Assembly (NCBI RefSeq): GCF_018141445.1
Contig: NZ_CP058649.1
Coordinates: forward strand, 3,367,001 to 3,431,000
Length of the DNA: 64,000 nucleotides
Reading direction: 5' to 3'
Source: Vallitalea pronyensis
Lineage (GTDB): Bacteria > Bacillota > Clostridia > Lachnospirales > Vallitaleaceae
Within the stretch, counting starts at the first letter, position 1, and each line of letters begins with the position of its first letter. Position numbers and translations under genes: made by a program. A model generated the notes under the pieces. The model did not search any database and was not told the DNA's origin. It saw only the letters and a program-made list of their open reading frames with translations. Positions 18,199-26,763 of this stretch are shown here, piece by piece.

Positions 18199-19158
18199 AT
18201 GGACCATAGGATTTTTGATGAGAATTACATAGAAGAAGCCGCCCTTTTAGCTATGGAGCAGTATCAGGAAGAATGCCGTATGGTTAAGGTACTTCCTCAA
18301 GAGGATTATACTAAACGAATTAATAACTTACTTTCCCAAATGGTGGCGAAGGCTTTGGGTTTTGTTGCTATTGAAGGTAAACAACTTGTAGGTTACATGA
18401 CCGGTTATGGACCAATTGATAATTTGTTTGGTACATCAAAAGGTATATTTTCACCTATTCATGGTCATGGTGCACGACGAGAAGATAGAAATCGTATCTA
18501 TTCCAAGCTTTATCAACACGCTGCAAAAAGTTGGGTTGATCAAGGCATATTAAGTCATGCTTTGACAATCTATAGTCATGACCAGGTAACCATGCATTCA
18601 TTTTTTAGAAATGGTTTTGGCCTAAGATGTGTAGATGCCATTATGGATATCAAGCACCCTGCATTATCTTATAGTCCACATCCGTCAATCCATTGTAGGG
18701 AAATGAATATGGATGATTTAGCTGATATTCTACCCCTTGAGAATCATTTAGCTGCTCACCTTGAGAGTAGTCCTTTATTCATGCCCCGTAAGCCATGTGA
18801 CTTAGAGGAATTGAAGAAAAGAGTGGTTCAAAAAAAGTCAAGAATATTTGGAGTACAAATGCATGAAGAAGTAATTGCTTACCTAGAATTCACCCATTCA
18901 GGTGAGAATTTTACCTGTGACCATCCAAGAACAATTAATATATGTGGTGCGTACCTATACCCAACACACCGTGGTCAAGGTATTTTTAAAACATTATTAT
19001 CCTATGCACTAAGTGAACTAAAAAAGGATGGCTATGTACGATGTGGTGTAGATTTTGAAAGTATCAACCCGACAGCAGACGCTTTTTGGATGAAGTATTT
19101 TACGCCTTATACGTACAGCGTTACAAGAAGAATAGATGAACGAATTGTTAAGGAATAA
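18199..19158 (+). CDS. Tandem-GNAT N-acetyltransferase
   Basis: A 319-aa protein with two GNAT-like halves. The N-terminal half (about residues 1-160) looks degenerate. The C-terminal half (about 170-310) carries the acetyl-CoA loop in LYPTHRGQGIFKTLLSYAL. The start is ATG at 18199, placed 8 nt after GGAGGT, rather than the TTG at 18193. The acceptor substrate is unknown. The downstream NUDIX gene is 62 nt away and may share the transcript. Confidence 0.8.
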   Translation: MDHRIFDENYIEEAALLAMEQYQEECRMVKVLPQEDYTKRINNLLSQMVAKALGFVAIEGKQLVGYMTGYGPIDNLFGTSKGIFSPIHGHGARREDRNRIYSKLYQHAAKSWVDQGILSHALTIYSHDQVTMHSFFRNGFGLRCVDAIMDIKHPALSYSPHPSIHCREMNMDDLADILPLENHLAAHLESSPLFMPRKPCDLEELKKRVVQKKSRIFGVQMHEEVIAYLEFTHSGENFTCDHPRTINICGAYLYPTHRGQGIFKTLLSYALSELKKDGYVRCGVDFESINPTADAFWMKYFTPYTYSVTRRIDERIVKE

Positions 19159-19220
19159 TAAAAGAAATTTTAATGCTTAACAAGAAGACAAGCACCATAC
19201 CAATGAAAGGGTGAGTGAGC

Positions 19221-19685
19221 ATGGAGGCAACATTTGAATTTTCATGTAAAGGAATCATTGTTCAAGATAATCATTTTCTTGCACTTTATAAGGAGAAGGA
19301 TGGCTTATGGTTTTATGATTTGCCTGGTGGCAGATTAGAATTAGGTGAATCACCTGAAGAAACATTGGTAAGAGAGATAAGAGAAGAATTAGGTATCGGG
19401 GTTCAACCCATGAAGCTTGTTGATACATGGCATATTGTTAAGCACCAGTACCAAGTCGTCGGCTTACTCTATCTATGTCATGCTAATTCTAAGGATATTA
19501 TCTTATCACAGGAACATGACCGTTACGAATGGATTCCAATAGAAGAGGCAGCTCACCTTGTTCATAATAGAGTATTTTTAGATCAAGAGCACCCTTGGAA
19601 TCGACTCTTTGTAAATCGAATGATGTATTGGAATTGGGAAAAAATATTGGATGATAAGCTGATGTTCATTACATTAAATCATTAA
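19221..19685 (+). CDS. NUDIX hydrolase
   Basis: A 154-aa pyrophosphohydrolase that would cleave a nucleoside diphosphate linked to another moiety. The NUDIX box starts at GGRLELGESPEE and continues to REIREELGI, matching G-x5-E-x7-REVREELG-V with all catalytic glutamates present. The ATG at 19221 is preferred over the GTG two codons earlier, since AAAGG lies 10 nt before it. The substrate cannot be told. It sits between a GNAT gene and a redox-protein gene without obvious functional linkage. Confidence 0.88.
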   Translation: MEATFEFSCKGIIVQDNHFLALYKEKDGLWFYDLPGGRLELGESPEETLVREIREELGIGVQPMKLVDTWHIVKHQYQVVGLLYLCHANSKDIILSQEHDRYEWIPIEEAAHLVHNRVFLDQEHPWNRLFVNRMMYWNWEKILDDKLMFITLNH

Positions 19686-19749
19686 GCCCATATGGTATCT
19701 TGCTACTAATACAACTAATATATGATAAGAATAAATAGGAGGATATACA

Positions 19750-20193
19750 ATGAATAGAAAAGATGTTGCTTTAGAGATTTTTAATAATAATTTTAATTGC
19801 AGTCAAGCAGTTTTTTGTGCTTTCTGTGAAGAATTTGGTCTTGACCGAGATACAGGTCTTAAGCTATCTACAGGTTTTGGCGGAGGGTTACGTGATGGGG
19901 AAGTATGTGGTGCTGTATCTGGTGCAATCATGGCTCTTGGTCTGAAAGAAGGGCATTATGTAGAAGATGACTTGGCCATGAAGACTAAGGCATACGATCT
20001 AACGATGGAGTATGTGAAAAGGTTTAAAGCTAGGAATAATACTATTGTGTGCAGGGAATTACTAGGTCATGACCCATCTAATCCTGATGAAAAAGCTATA
20101 TTAAATGAAAAAGGTTTGTTTAAAACCGTTTGTCCAAAAGCTGTAACGGATGCGGTAGAGATTCTAGAAGAACTTTTAGAATTAGATCAATAG
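19750..20193 (+). CDS. C_GCAxxG_C_C family redox-active protein
   Basis: A 147-aa soluble protein of the C_GCAxxG_C_C family (PF09719), named for its cysteine pattern. Visible are NCSQAVFCAFC near the N-terminus, GEVCGAVSGAIMALG in the middle, VCRELLG and VCPKAV towards the end. Members are thought to be redox or metal proteins of unknown function. AGGAGG precedes the ATG at a good distance. The last 78 nt plus 15 nt of downstream sequence recur at 21918-22010 beyond glnS, so this gene's 3' end was partly duplicated. Confidence 0.85.
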   Translation: MNRKDVALEIFNNNFNCSQAVFCAFCEEFGLDRDTGLKLSTGFGGGLRDGEVCGAVSGAIMALGLKEGHYVEDDLAMKTKAYDLTMEYVKRFKARNNTIVCRELLGHDPSNPDEKAILNEKGLFKTVCPKAVTDAVEILEELLELDQ

Positions 20194-20208
20194 CATAGAG
20201 CCACAATA
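20116..20208 (+). repeat. 93-bp direct repeat, left copy (3' end of the C_GCAxxG_C_C gene)
   Basis: It matches 21918-22010 at 86 of 93 positions with no gaps by my count. It includes the last codons and stop of the upstream gene and the following CATAGAGCCACAATA. The two copies bracket glnS. Confidence 0.85.
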
Positions 20209-20240
20209 TAAAAAAATAGGAAAAAGAGAGGAGTGAAATT

Positions 20241-21878
20241 ATGAGTGAACGTAAGCAAAAAAATTTTATAGAGCACATCGTTGAAGATGATATTCAGAAA
20301 GGAAAAGTTGCTCAAATAGTAACTAGATTTCCACCAGAGCCTAATGGTTATTTACATTTTGGACATGCGAAAGCTATTCATGTTAACTATGGCATTGCAC
20401 AGAAATATAATGGAAAATTTAACCTTAGATTTGATGATACAGATCCTTCTAAAGAGAAGCTTGAGTATGTAGAATCAATGAAAGAAGATGTAAAATGGCT
20501 AGGTGCAGACTATGGAGATAGATGTTTTTTTGCTTCAAGCTATTTTGAGGAATTGTATGAGAACGCTGTTGAACTAATAAAAAGAGGAAAGGCGTATGTT
20601 TGTGACTTATCATCAGATGAATTAAGGGAATATCGAGGAACTTTAACAAAGCCAGGAATAGAAAGCCCATACAGAGAACGTTCCGTTGATGAAAACTTGA
20701 AGTTATTCGAAAAAATGAAGAATGGAGATTTTCCTGATGGGTCGAAGACTTTGAGAGCTAAGATCGATATGGCCTCACCAAATATGAATATGCGAGACCC
20801 AGCTATTTATAGAATATCACATAAGGAGCATTATGCTGCCAAGAAGAAATGGTGTGTATATCCTTTGTATGATTTTGCACATCCTATTGAGGATGCAATT
20901 GAAGGTGTTACCCATTCCTGCTGTGGGCTCGAATTTGAAGATCACAGACCGCTATATGATTGGTTTTTAAAGGAACTTGACTGGAAGAATCCACCCAAAC
21001 AAATCGAATTCGCTGAAATCAATCTTAGTCATTCAATTCTGGGAAAAAGAAAAATTAAACCTTTAATCGAGGAAGGGATACTTGATGGATGGGATGACCC
21101 TAGGTTGATGACTATTAGGGGGATGATTCGTCGAGGTTATACAAGTTCTTCAATTCGAAGTTTTTATGATATGATTGGCCTTTCAAGGGCAAAGAGTACA
21201 GTTGATATTTCTATGCTAGAGCATGCATTACGAGAAGATTTAAAACTTAGAGTTCCGAGAGTAATGGCGGTGCTGAACCCTTTGAAAGTAACCATAACGA
21301 ATTATACTGAAGATGTTGAATGGTTAGATGCACCTAATAATGTTGAAAATGAGGAATTAGGTAGGCATAAAATACCTTTTACAAAAGAGATTTATATTGA
21401 AGCGGATGATTTTAAAGAACTTGCACCAAATAAGAAGTATAAGCGTTTAGTTCTTGGACAAGAAGTCCGGTTAATGCATGCATATTTCATTAAATGTAAT
21501 GAAGTTATAAAGGATGAAAAGGGAAACATATTAGAGTTACTATGCACATATGATGCAAAAACAAAGAGTGGTTCGGGTTTTAAAGAGCGTAAGCCAAGAG
21601 GTACTATTGGTTGGGTATCTGCTACAAAAGGAATAAACGTCACCGCAAGATTTTATGATTATTTGTTTGTAGATAAAGTAAATGGAGAGCAAGAGTTGAA
21701 TACGGATTCCCTTACAATTTTTTCACAATGCTATGTTGAACCATATATTAATGAATTAAACCATAATGATAAACTCCAATTTATTAGAATAGGTTACTTC
21801 AACATAGATGCAAAGGATTCAAGTCAAGATGAGTTGGTACTCAATCAAGCTGTGTCACTTAAGAGTTCGTACAAATAG
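20241..21878 (+). CDS. glnS: Glutamine--tRNA ligase (GlnRS)
   Basis: A class Ic aminoacyl-tRNA synthetase that charges tRNA-Gln directly with glutamine. Residues about 25-40 hold PPEPNGYLHFGHAKAI (HIGH motif), DDTDPSKE follows, and the KMSKS-type loop is ILGKRKIKPLIEEG, then GWDDPRLMTIRG. The 545 aa and beta-barrel anticodon-binding C-terminus are standard. Many Firmicutes instead make Gln-tRNA by GluRS plus GatCAB, and GlnRS in clostridia is usually regarded as acquired. Here that fits, since the gene sits between two copies of a 93-bp repeat. GAGGAG lies upstream of the ATG. No GatCAB genes are in the window. Confidence 0.95.
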   Translation: MSERKQKNFIEHIVEDDIQKGKVAQIVTRFPPEPNGYLHFGHAKAIHVNYGIAQKYNGKFNLRFDDTDPSKEKLEYVESMKEDVKWLGADYGDRCFFASSYFEELYENAVELIKRGKAYVCDLSSDELREYRGTLTKPGIESPYRERSVDENLKLFEKMKNGDFPDGSKTLRAKIDMASPNMNMRDPAIYRISHKEHYAAKKKWCVYPLYDFAHPIEDAIEGVTHSCCGLEFEDHRPLYDWFLKELDWKNPPKQIEFAEINLSHSILGKRKIKPLIEEGILDGWDDPRLMTIRGMIRRGYTSSSIRSFYDMIGLSRAKSTVDISMLEHALREDLKLRVPRVMAVLNPLKVTITNYTEDVEWLDAPNNVENEELGRHKIPFTKEIYIEADDFKELAPNKKYKRLVLGQEVRLMHAYFIKCNEVIKDEKGNILELLCTYDAKTKSGSGFKERKPRGTIGWVSATKGINVTARFYDYLFVDKVNGEQELNTDSLTIFSQCYVEPYINELNHNDKLQFIRIGYFNIDAKDSSQDELVLNQAVSLKSSYK

Positions 21879-21917
21879 AGCATAGAGTAAATATAAAGGC
21901 AAGGTGTAAGGTGGTAA

Positions 21918-22010
21918 TTGTTTAAAACCATTTGTACAAAAGCTGTAACGGATGCAGTAGAGATTTTAGGAAAACTTTTAGAATTAGATCAATAACATAG
22001 AGCCACAATA
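21918..22010 (+). repeat. 93-bp direct repeat, right copy (orphan gene 3' end)
   Basis: About 92% identical to 20116-20208 and in the same orientation. It retains the stop-codon region (TAA here, TAG in the left copy) but has no 5' gene portion in front. It is therefore a remnant or a duplication scar downstream of glnS. Confidence 0.85.
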
Positions 22011-22271
22011 GAGTTATCTTGATAAAAATGACTTAAATAGCCATTATGGAGTTATCTTATCAGGGTAACTTTTTATTGCAGGTAGGAATATGATGACCAT
22101 GTATGGGATAAAAATATAGGTAATATGTGGGATTATTTGGTAAATCTTATAAAATAAATTGAAAAACTCATGATTATTTGATATATTTATCAGTAGTATA
22201 TAAGGGGAATGCTTTTCTTGACTAGCATTGTAAGTGTTGATACACATATAGAAAAAGATGAAGTCAAGGAT
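22011..22271. other. AT-rich intergenic stretch after glnS
   Basis: No gene is visible. The 10-mer GAGTTATCTT occurs twice (22011-22020 and 22049-22058). AGTTA (22050-22054) can pair weakly with TAACT (22066-22070) before a T run, a possible weak terminator for glnS. Confidence 0.4.
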
Positions 22272-22295
22272 ATGAGCTTTTGCAGCTCATTTTTT
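22272..22295 (+). terminator. Rho-independent terminator upstream of the topoisomerase leader
   Basis: ATGAGCT (22272-22278) pairs with AGCTCAT (22284-22290) around a 5-nt loop, followed by a T tract. It isolates the topoisomerase operon from upstream transcription, or acts as an attenuator in its leader. Confidence 0.75.
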
Positions 22296-22304
22296 ACGTC
22301 TTAT

Positions 22305-22424
22305 AGGAAAGTCCTCTAAATTTAGCATATGAAATAGAAGCGTTTTCATATGCGTCAAGGAAACTTTCCTAACCAACAACTTGCTTCGCAAGACGCGACG
22401 TAGTCGCTTTGTTCTGGAAAGGAG
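22305..22424 (+). promoter_or_regulatory. Highly structured leader upstream of the parE-like gene
   Basis: Nested stems pair AGGAAAGT (22305-22312) with ACTTTCCT (22363-22370), and GCATATGAAA (22325-22334) with TTTCATATGC (22344-22353). Two small hairpins follow: CTTGC-TTC-GCAAG (22380-22392) and GCGAC-GTA-GTCGC (22395-22407). CTTTCC can alternatively pair with the GGAAAG of the ribosome site (about 22416-22421). The mutually exclusive pairings suggest translational or topology-linked control. Part of it recurs at 55221. Confidence 0.5.
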
Positions 22425-22432
22425 TTTTTGAT

Positions 22433-24409
22433 TTGACAAGAGAATACACAGGAAAAAACATCAAAGTACTAGAAGGATTAGAGCCTGTAAGATTAAGACC
22501 TGGTATGTATATTGGTAGCACCAGTTCAAGAGGTTTACATCATCTCATATGGGAGATTATGGATAACAGTATGGATGAGCATCTTGCTGGTGTTTGCGAT
22601 GAGATTCGTATAACATTGAACGAGGATGGTTCAATTAGCATAGAGGACAATGGTAGTGGTATACCTGTCGATTTGCATGAGAATACAAAAGATTATCCTG
22701 AAGCGGATTATCCAAGAGGTATTGTAACGGAACGTATTATTTTTACGGTACTGCATGCAGGTGGAAAATTTGATGGTGATACATACAAATACTCCGGTGG
22801 ACTTCATGGTGTAGGTGCATCTGTTGTGAATGCATTATCATCTAAGCTTTCCGTAGAAATCTATCGCAGCGGTAAAGTCTACCTTGATGAATATAAAGAT
22901 GGTGGTCAACCTGTTACACCCCTTGATAATGGTGCCTTGTTACCCATCAAGACGACACGAAAAAGAGGTACCAAGATTACATTTTTACCTGATAAGGAGA
23001 TCTTCGAATCCATCCAATTCAAACCTCAGATCATTAAAAAACGGTTGAAGGAGATGGCGTTTCTTAATAGTGGCTTAACGATTATCTATCGTGATAATAC
23101 CCTAGAAGTACCTGAAGAAATTACTTTTCATGAGGATGAAGGGTTATCTGGATTTATTAAAGAAATTAATAAACATAAAACCAGTATACATGATGACATC
23201 ATTTTACTTGCAGATCAAAAAGAGGGTATACACGTGGAAGTAGCTTTCCAGTTCACCAACGATTTTACGGAAAATATTTTTTCATTTTGTAATAACATCA
23301 ATACCCAAGAAGAAGGTGTACATGTCTCAGGATATAAGCTGGCTTTAACCCGGATCGTTAATAAATATGCGAAAGAGCTATCCATTTTCAAAGGTAAAGG
23401 TACATTGGACGGAAAAGACATTCGTAATGGTTTGACTGCCATTGTGTCGGTGAAAGTTCCTGAGCCTCAGTTTGAAGGTCAGACGAAAACAAAATTAGGC
23501 AATACAGAAGTAAAAGGTATCACATCCGATATTACGTTTTCACATCTGGAACAATATTTTGACCGTAATATTGAGACGGTGACCAAGATCGTTGACAGTG
23601 CTGTTCGCGCACATAATATACGGAAGACAGAAGCCAATGCAAGGAATAACATCTTAAAGAATCAATCCAAAGTCACATCCAATGGTAAATTAGCATCTTG
23701 TCGTTTATCACTTAATCCGAAAAAAGGTATATTAACGGAACTATTTCTCGTCGAGGGTGATTCAGCAGGTGGTTCAGCTAAACAAGGGCGGGATAGACGT
23801 TATCAAGCCATATTACCTCTCAAAGGTAAGGTCCTTAATACTGAAAGAAGTAAAATAAGTAAGATTCTTGAGAATAAAGAAATCATATCCATTATTAATG
23901 CGTTAGGTACAGGATTTGGTGATGGCTTATTTGGTGAGAAATCAAGTGATAATTTTAATATAGATCGACTAAAATATGATAAAATCATCATTATGACCGA
24001 TGGTGACGTAGACGGTGCTCATATCAACACGTTACTCTTAACCTTTTTCTATAAACATATGCCGGAGCTTATTATCAATGGTAAGGTCTATATTGCCATG
24101 CCTCCTTTATATAAGATAAAAACAGCAAAAAAAGAACAATATGCTTATAATGACCGAGAATTAGCTAAAATCTTAAAAACATTATCTCGTAAAAAATATG
24201 AAGTACAACGTTATAAAGGACTTGGAGAAATGAATGCTGAACAGTTGTGGGATACAACCATGGATCCTGAGAGACGGTCACTTAAAAAAGTTGAAATTGA
24301 GGATATCATTCGAGCAGAAGAAACCACCACATTATTAATGGGTGAAAAAGTACCTCCAAGACGTGAATTTATTAATAGTGAAGCTGAAAACGCTAACATT
24401 GACTCCTAG
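22433..24409 (+). CDS. parE: Type IIA topoisomerase ATPase subunit (ParE/GyrB-like)
   Basis: The 658-aa ATPase and TOPRIM subunit of a type II topoisomerase. A GHKL ATP-binding domain (residues about 20-220: MDNSMDEHLAG, GGKFDGDTYKYSGGLHGVG) is followed by the transducer and the TOPRIM domain (LFLVEGDSAGGSAKQGRDR and MTDGDVDGAHI), with the C-terminal RYKGLGEMN motif. I start at TTG 22433, 8 nt after AAAGGAG, and not at the upstream TTG 22409, which lies in the structured leader. The partner subunit follows 17 nt later. The partner lacks a GyrA box, so I favour topoisomerase IV or a second gyrase-like enzyme. Confidence 0.85.
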   Translation: MTREYTGKNIKVLEGLEPVRLRPGMYIGSTSSRGLHHLIWEIMDNSMDEHLAGVCDEIRITLNEDGSISIEDNGSGIPVDLHENTKDYPEADYPRGIVTERIIFTVLHAGGKFDGDTYKYSGGLHGVGASVVNALSSKLSVEIYRSGKVYLDEYKDGGQPVTPLDNGALLPIKTTRKRGTKITFLPDKEIFESIQFKPQIIKKRLKEMAFLNSGLTIIYRDNTLEVPEEITFHEDEGLSGFIKEINKHKTSIHDDIILLADQKEGIHVEVAFQFTNDFTENIFSFCNNINTQEEGVHVSGYKLALTRIVNKYAKELSIFKGKGTLDGKDIRNGLTAIVSVKVPEPQFEGQTKTKLGNTEVKGITSDITFSHLEQYFDRNIETVTKIVDSAVRAHNIRKTEANARNNILKNQSKVTSNGKLASCRLSLNPKKGILTELFLVEGDSAGGSAKQGRDRRYQAILPLKGKVLNTERSKISKILENKEIISIINALGTGFGDGLFGEKSSDNFNIDRLKYDKIIIMTDGDVDGAHINTLLLTFFYKHMPELIINGKVYIAMPPLYKIKTAKKEQYAYNDRELAKILKTLSRKKYEVQRYKGLGEMNAEQLWDTTMDPERRSLKKVEIEDIIRAEETTTLLMGEKVPPRREFINSEAENANIDS

Positions 24410-24426
24410 AGAAAGGGTGTAGGAAA

Positions 24427-26721
24427 ATGAAAAAAAATATGAAATTGCCGGATTTAACCAATCAACATATTATTAGGGCAGATTATGAAGATGAAATGAA
24501 GCAATCCTATATCGATTATGCCATGAGCGTTATAGCGGCAAGAGCACTACCGGATATTCGAGATGGTCTTAAACCCGTTCAACGACGGACACTATATGCC
24601 ATGAAAGAGTTGAATGTATTACCAGATAAACCTTATAGAAAATGTGCCCGTATCGTTGGTGATACCATGGGTAAATACCATCCACATGGTGATGGTTCCA
24701 TTTATAACGCCATGGTTCGTATGGAGCAGGATTTTACGTATAAACAGCAATTGGTAGATGGTCATGGAAATTTTGGCTCCATAGATGGTGACGGAGCTGC
24801 TGCCATGAGGTATACGGAAGCAAGATTAACCCCTATATCCCTTGAACTGTTAGGCGACATTGATAAAAACATCGTTGAAATGCGTACCAACTTTGACGAA
24901 ACACTTAATGAACCTACGGTCATGCCAGCAAGATTTCCCAATGCTTTAGTGAATGGCATGACAGGGATTGCTGTAGGGATGGCTACCAGTTTTCCAACCC
25001 ATAACCTCAAAGAAGTCATTGATGGCACCATCGCTTATATTAACAATGAACACATTACCATACCTGAACTCATGGACCATATAAAGGGACCTGATTTTCC
25101 AACAGGTGGTGTCATAGCCAATAAAAATGACTTAGAAGCCATGTATACAACAGGTAGAGGTAAAGTAAAAATACGTGCTAAGATTGATATTGAGCCTCAA
25201 AAAAATGGTAAACATCATCTTGTTATTCGGGAAATTCCCTACACACTAATTGGCAACAAATCCAATCTCATTGAGAACTTAGCTGACCTTGTTCGGAATA
25301 AAAAAATAGCTGGTATTCAAGACATAAGGGATGAAAGTTCACGAGGTGATATTGAAATCATCATCGAAGTGAAAAAAGATGTAGACCCTGAACGTTTAGT
25401 CAATCGATTATATAAGAAAACCAAACTTGAAGATAATTTTAGTGTGAACATGTTAGCCCTGGTTGAGCAAAAGCCCTATCAATTCAATTTAAAGTCAGCT
25501 ATTGCTGAGTTTGTTCACTTCCAGCGGGATATCTATGGCAAGCTCTATCAATACTTGCTCAACAAAGAATTGGATAAAAAAGAAGGGACCGAAGGTTTGC
25601 TAAAAGCTTATGATGAGATTGACATTATCATTGAAGCGATCCGAGGTGCTAAGAACATGAAAACCGTTAAGCAGTGCTTAATAACAGGTGACACCACGGA
25701 TATCACCTTTAAGACCCAAAAAAGCGAGCAATTGGCTAGGCGTTTTGATTATACAGAAAAACAAGCGACACTTATTTTGGAGATGCGTTTATACAAACTA
25801 ATCGGCTTAGAAAAGCTAGAAGTAGAAAAACAATACCGTGAAATCATGAAGAAAATTAAGCGTTATGAGAAGATTTTAGGTAGTAAAAAAGAACTGAGCA
25901 AGACCATCGTTAGCGCACTTGAAACCCTTGCAAACACCTATGGCAAACATCGTAAAACGCAAATAAAGAACCTAGAAACCCTTGATATAAAAGAAGAAAA
26001 AGTCATTGAAGATTTTTATATTCTTATTGATGACAAGAATTACATGAAGAAAGTGGATGTGAACACGTACCTTAAAAGCGAAGATAAAATACTGGAAGAT
26101 ATGGCCCATGTCATAGCTGCAACATCAGAAGACAGTATCAGTATATTTGATCGCTTAGGTTTTATGTACCGTGTTAAAGTGGACAACATTCCCAAGACAA
26201 AAATAAATGAAAAAGGCATGGCTATCAGCGTTTTGGCTGATGTAAAAGAAGAAGAAATTGTCTATATGGATAAAATAGATAAAAAAGAAATGTACCTTTT
26301 TGTAACAAAGAATGGTTATATTAAACAAGTGGTAGGCTCTGAATTTATAAGTACTCGGGCAAAAATTGCTGCAACTAAATTACTGGGTGATGATGCACTC
26401 ATTAAGCTTATAAAAATGGATGCCCATGATTACATCATTACGTTAACAGCTAATGGGTATGCCCTCATGTTTAGTACCATAGAGATTCCTACACAAAAAA
26501 AGAATGCAAAAGGTGTTTTTCTTATGCAGATGACTGCTTCAGATAGTATACGTGATATTGCATTTGTGGATGAAGGACAGAAGACTATACACGTAAAAGC
26601 AGAGGATAAAATACTCAAAAAGAACCTATCTGCCATAGGCATAAGAAGAAGAAATACAAAAGGTAAGCAGATTATATCCAGTAAACATATTATTGGTTTT
26701 GAAGATGTTACGGATAGCTAA
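24427..26721 (+). CDS. parC: Type IIA topoisomerase DNA-cleavage subunit (ParC/GyrA-like)
   Basis: The 764-aa breakage-reunion subunit. The winged-helix region carries GLKPVQRRTLYAM and HPHGDGSIYNAMVRM, and the catalytic tyrosine is Y129 in AMRYTEARL. The tower follows, then a beta-pinwheel C-terminal domain. Where GyrA has QRRGGKG, this protein reads YLKSEDKILEDM, so it lacks the GyrA box needed for DNA wrapping. This supports a ParC-type decatenase. At the positions of E. coli GyrA Ser83 and Asp87 it has Gly90 and Asn94, residues linked to quinolone resistance. It is the second gene of an operon with the ATPase subunit. Confidence 0.85.
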   Translation: MKKNMKLPDLTNQHIIRADYEDEMKQSYIDYAMSVIAARALPDIRDGLKPVQRRTLYAMKELNVLPDKPYRKCARIVGDTMGKYHPHGDGSIYNAMVRMEQDFTYKQQLVDGHGNFGSIDGDGAAAMRYTEARLTPISLELLGDIDKNIVEMRTNFDETLNEPTVMPARFPNALVNGMTGIAVGMATSFPTHNLKEVIDGTIAYINNEHITIPELMDHIKGPDFPTGGVIANKNDLEAMYTTGRGKVKIRAKIDIEPQKNGKHHLVIREIPYTLIGNKSNLIENLADLVRNKKIAGIQDIRDESSRGDIEIIIEVKKDVDPERLVNRLYKKTKLEDNFSVNMLALVEQKPYQFNLKSAIAEFVHFQRDIYGKLYQYLLNKELDKKEGTEGLLKAYDEIDIIIEAIRGAKNMKTVKQCLITGDTTDITFKTQKSEQLARRFDYTEKQATLILEMRLYKLIGLEKLEVEKQYREIMKKIKRYEKILGSKKELSKTIVSALETLANTYGKHRKTQIKNLETLDIKEEKVIEDFYILIDDKNYMKKVDVNTYLKSEDKILEDMAHVIAATSEDSISIFDRLGFMYRVKVDNIPKTKINEKGMAISVLADVKEEEIVYMDKIDKKEMYLFVTKNGYIKQVVGSEFISTRAKIAATKLLGDDALIKLIKMDAHDYIITLTANGYALMFSTIEIPTQKKNAKGVFLMQMTASDSIRDIAFVDEGQKTIHVKAEDKILKKNLSAIGIRRRNTKGKQIISSKHIIGFEDVTDS

Positions 26722-26763
26722 TGATATAAGATAAAGTCTTACGTAAGAACAGGAGGTCTAATG

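Noticed and set aside
20116..22010. Transposon target-site duplication around glnS
   Set aside because: The repeats are 93 bp with 7 mismatches and there are no transposase or terminal inverted repeats, so a simple transposition is unlikely.
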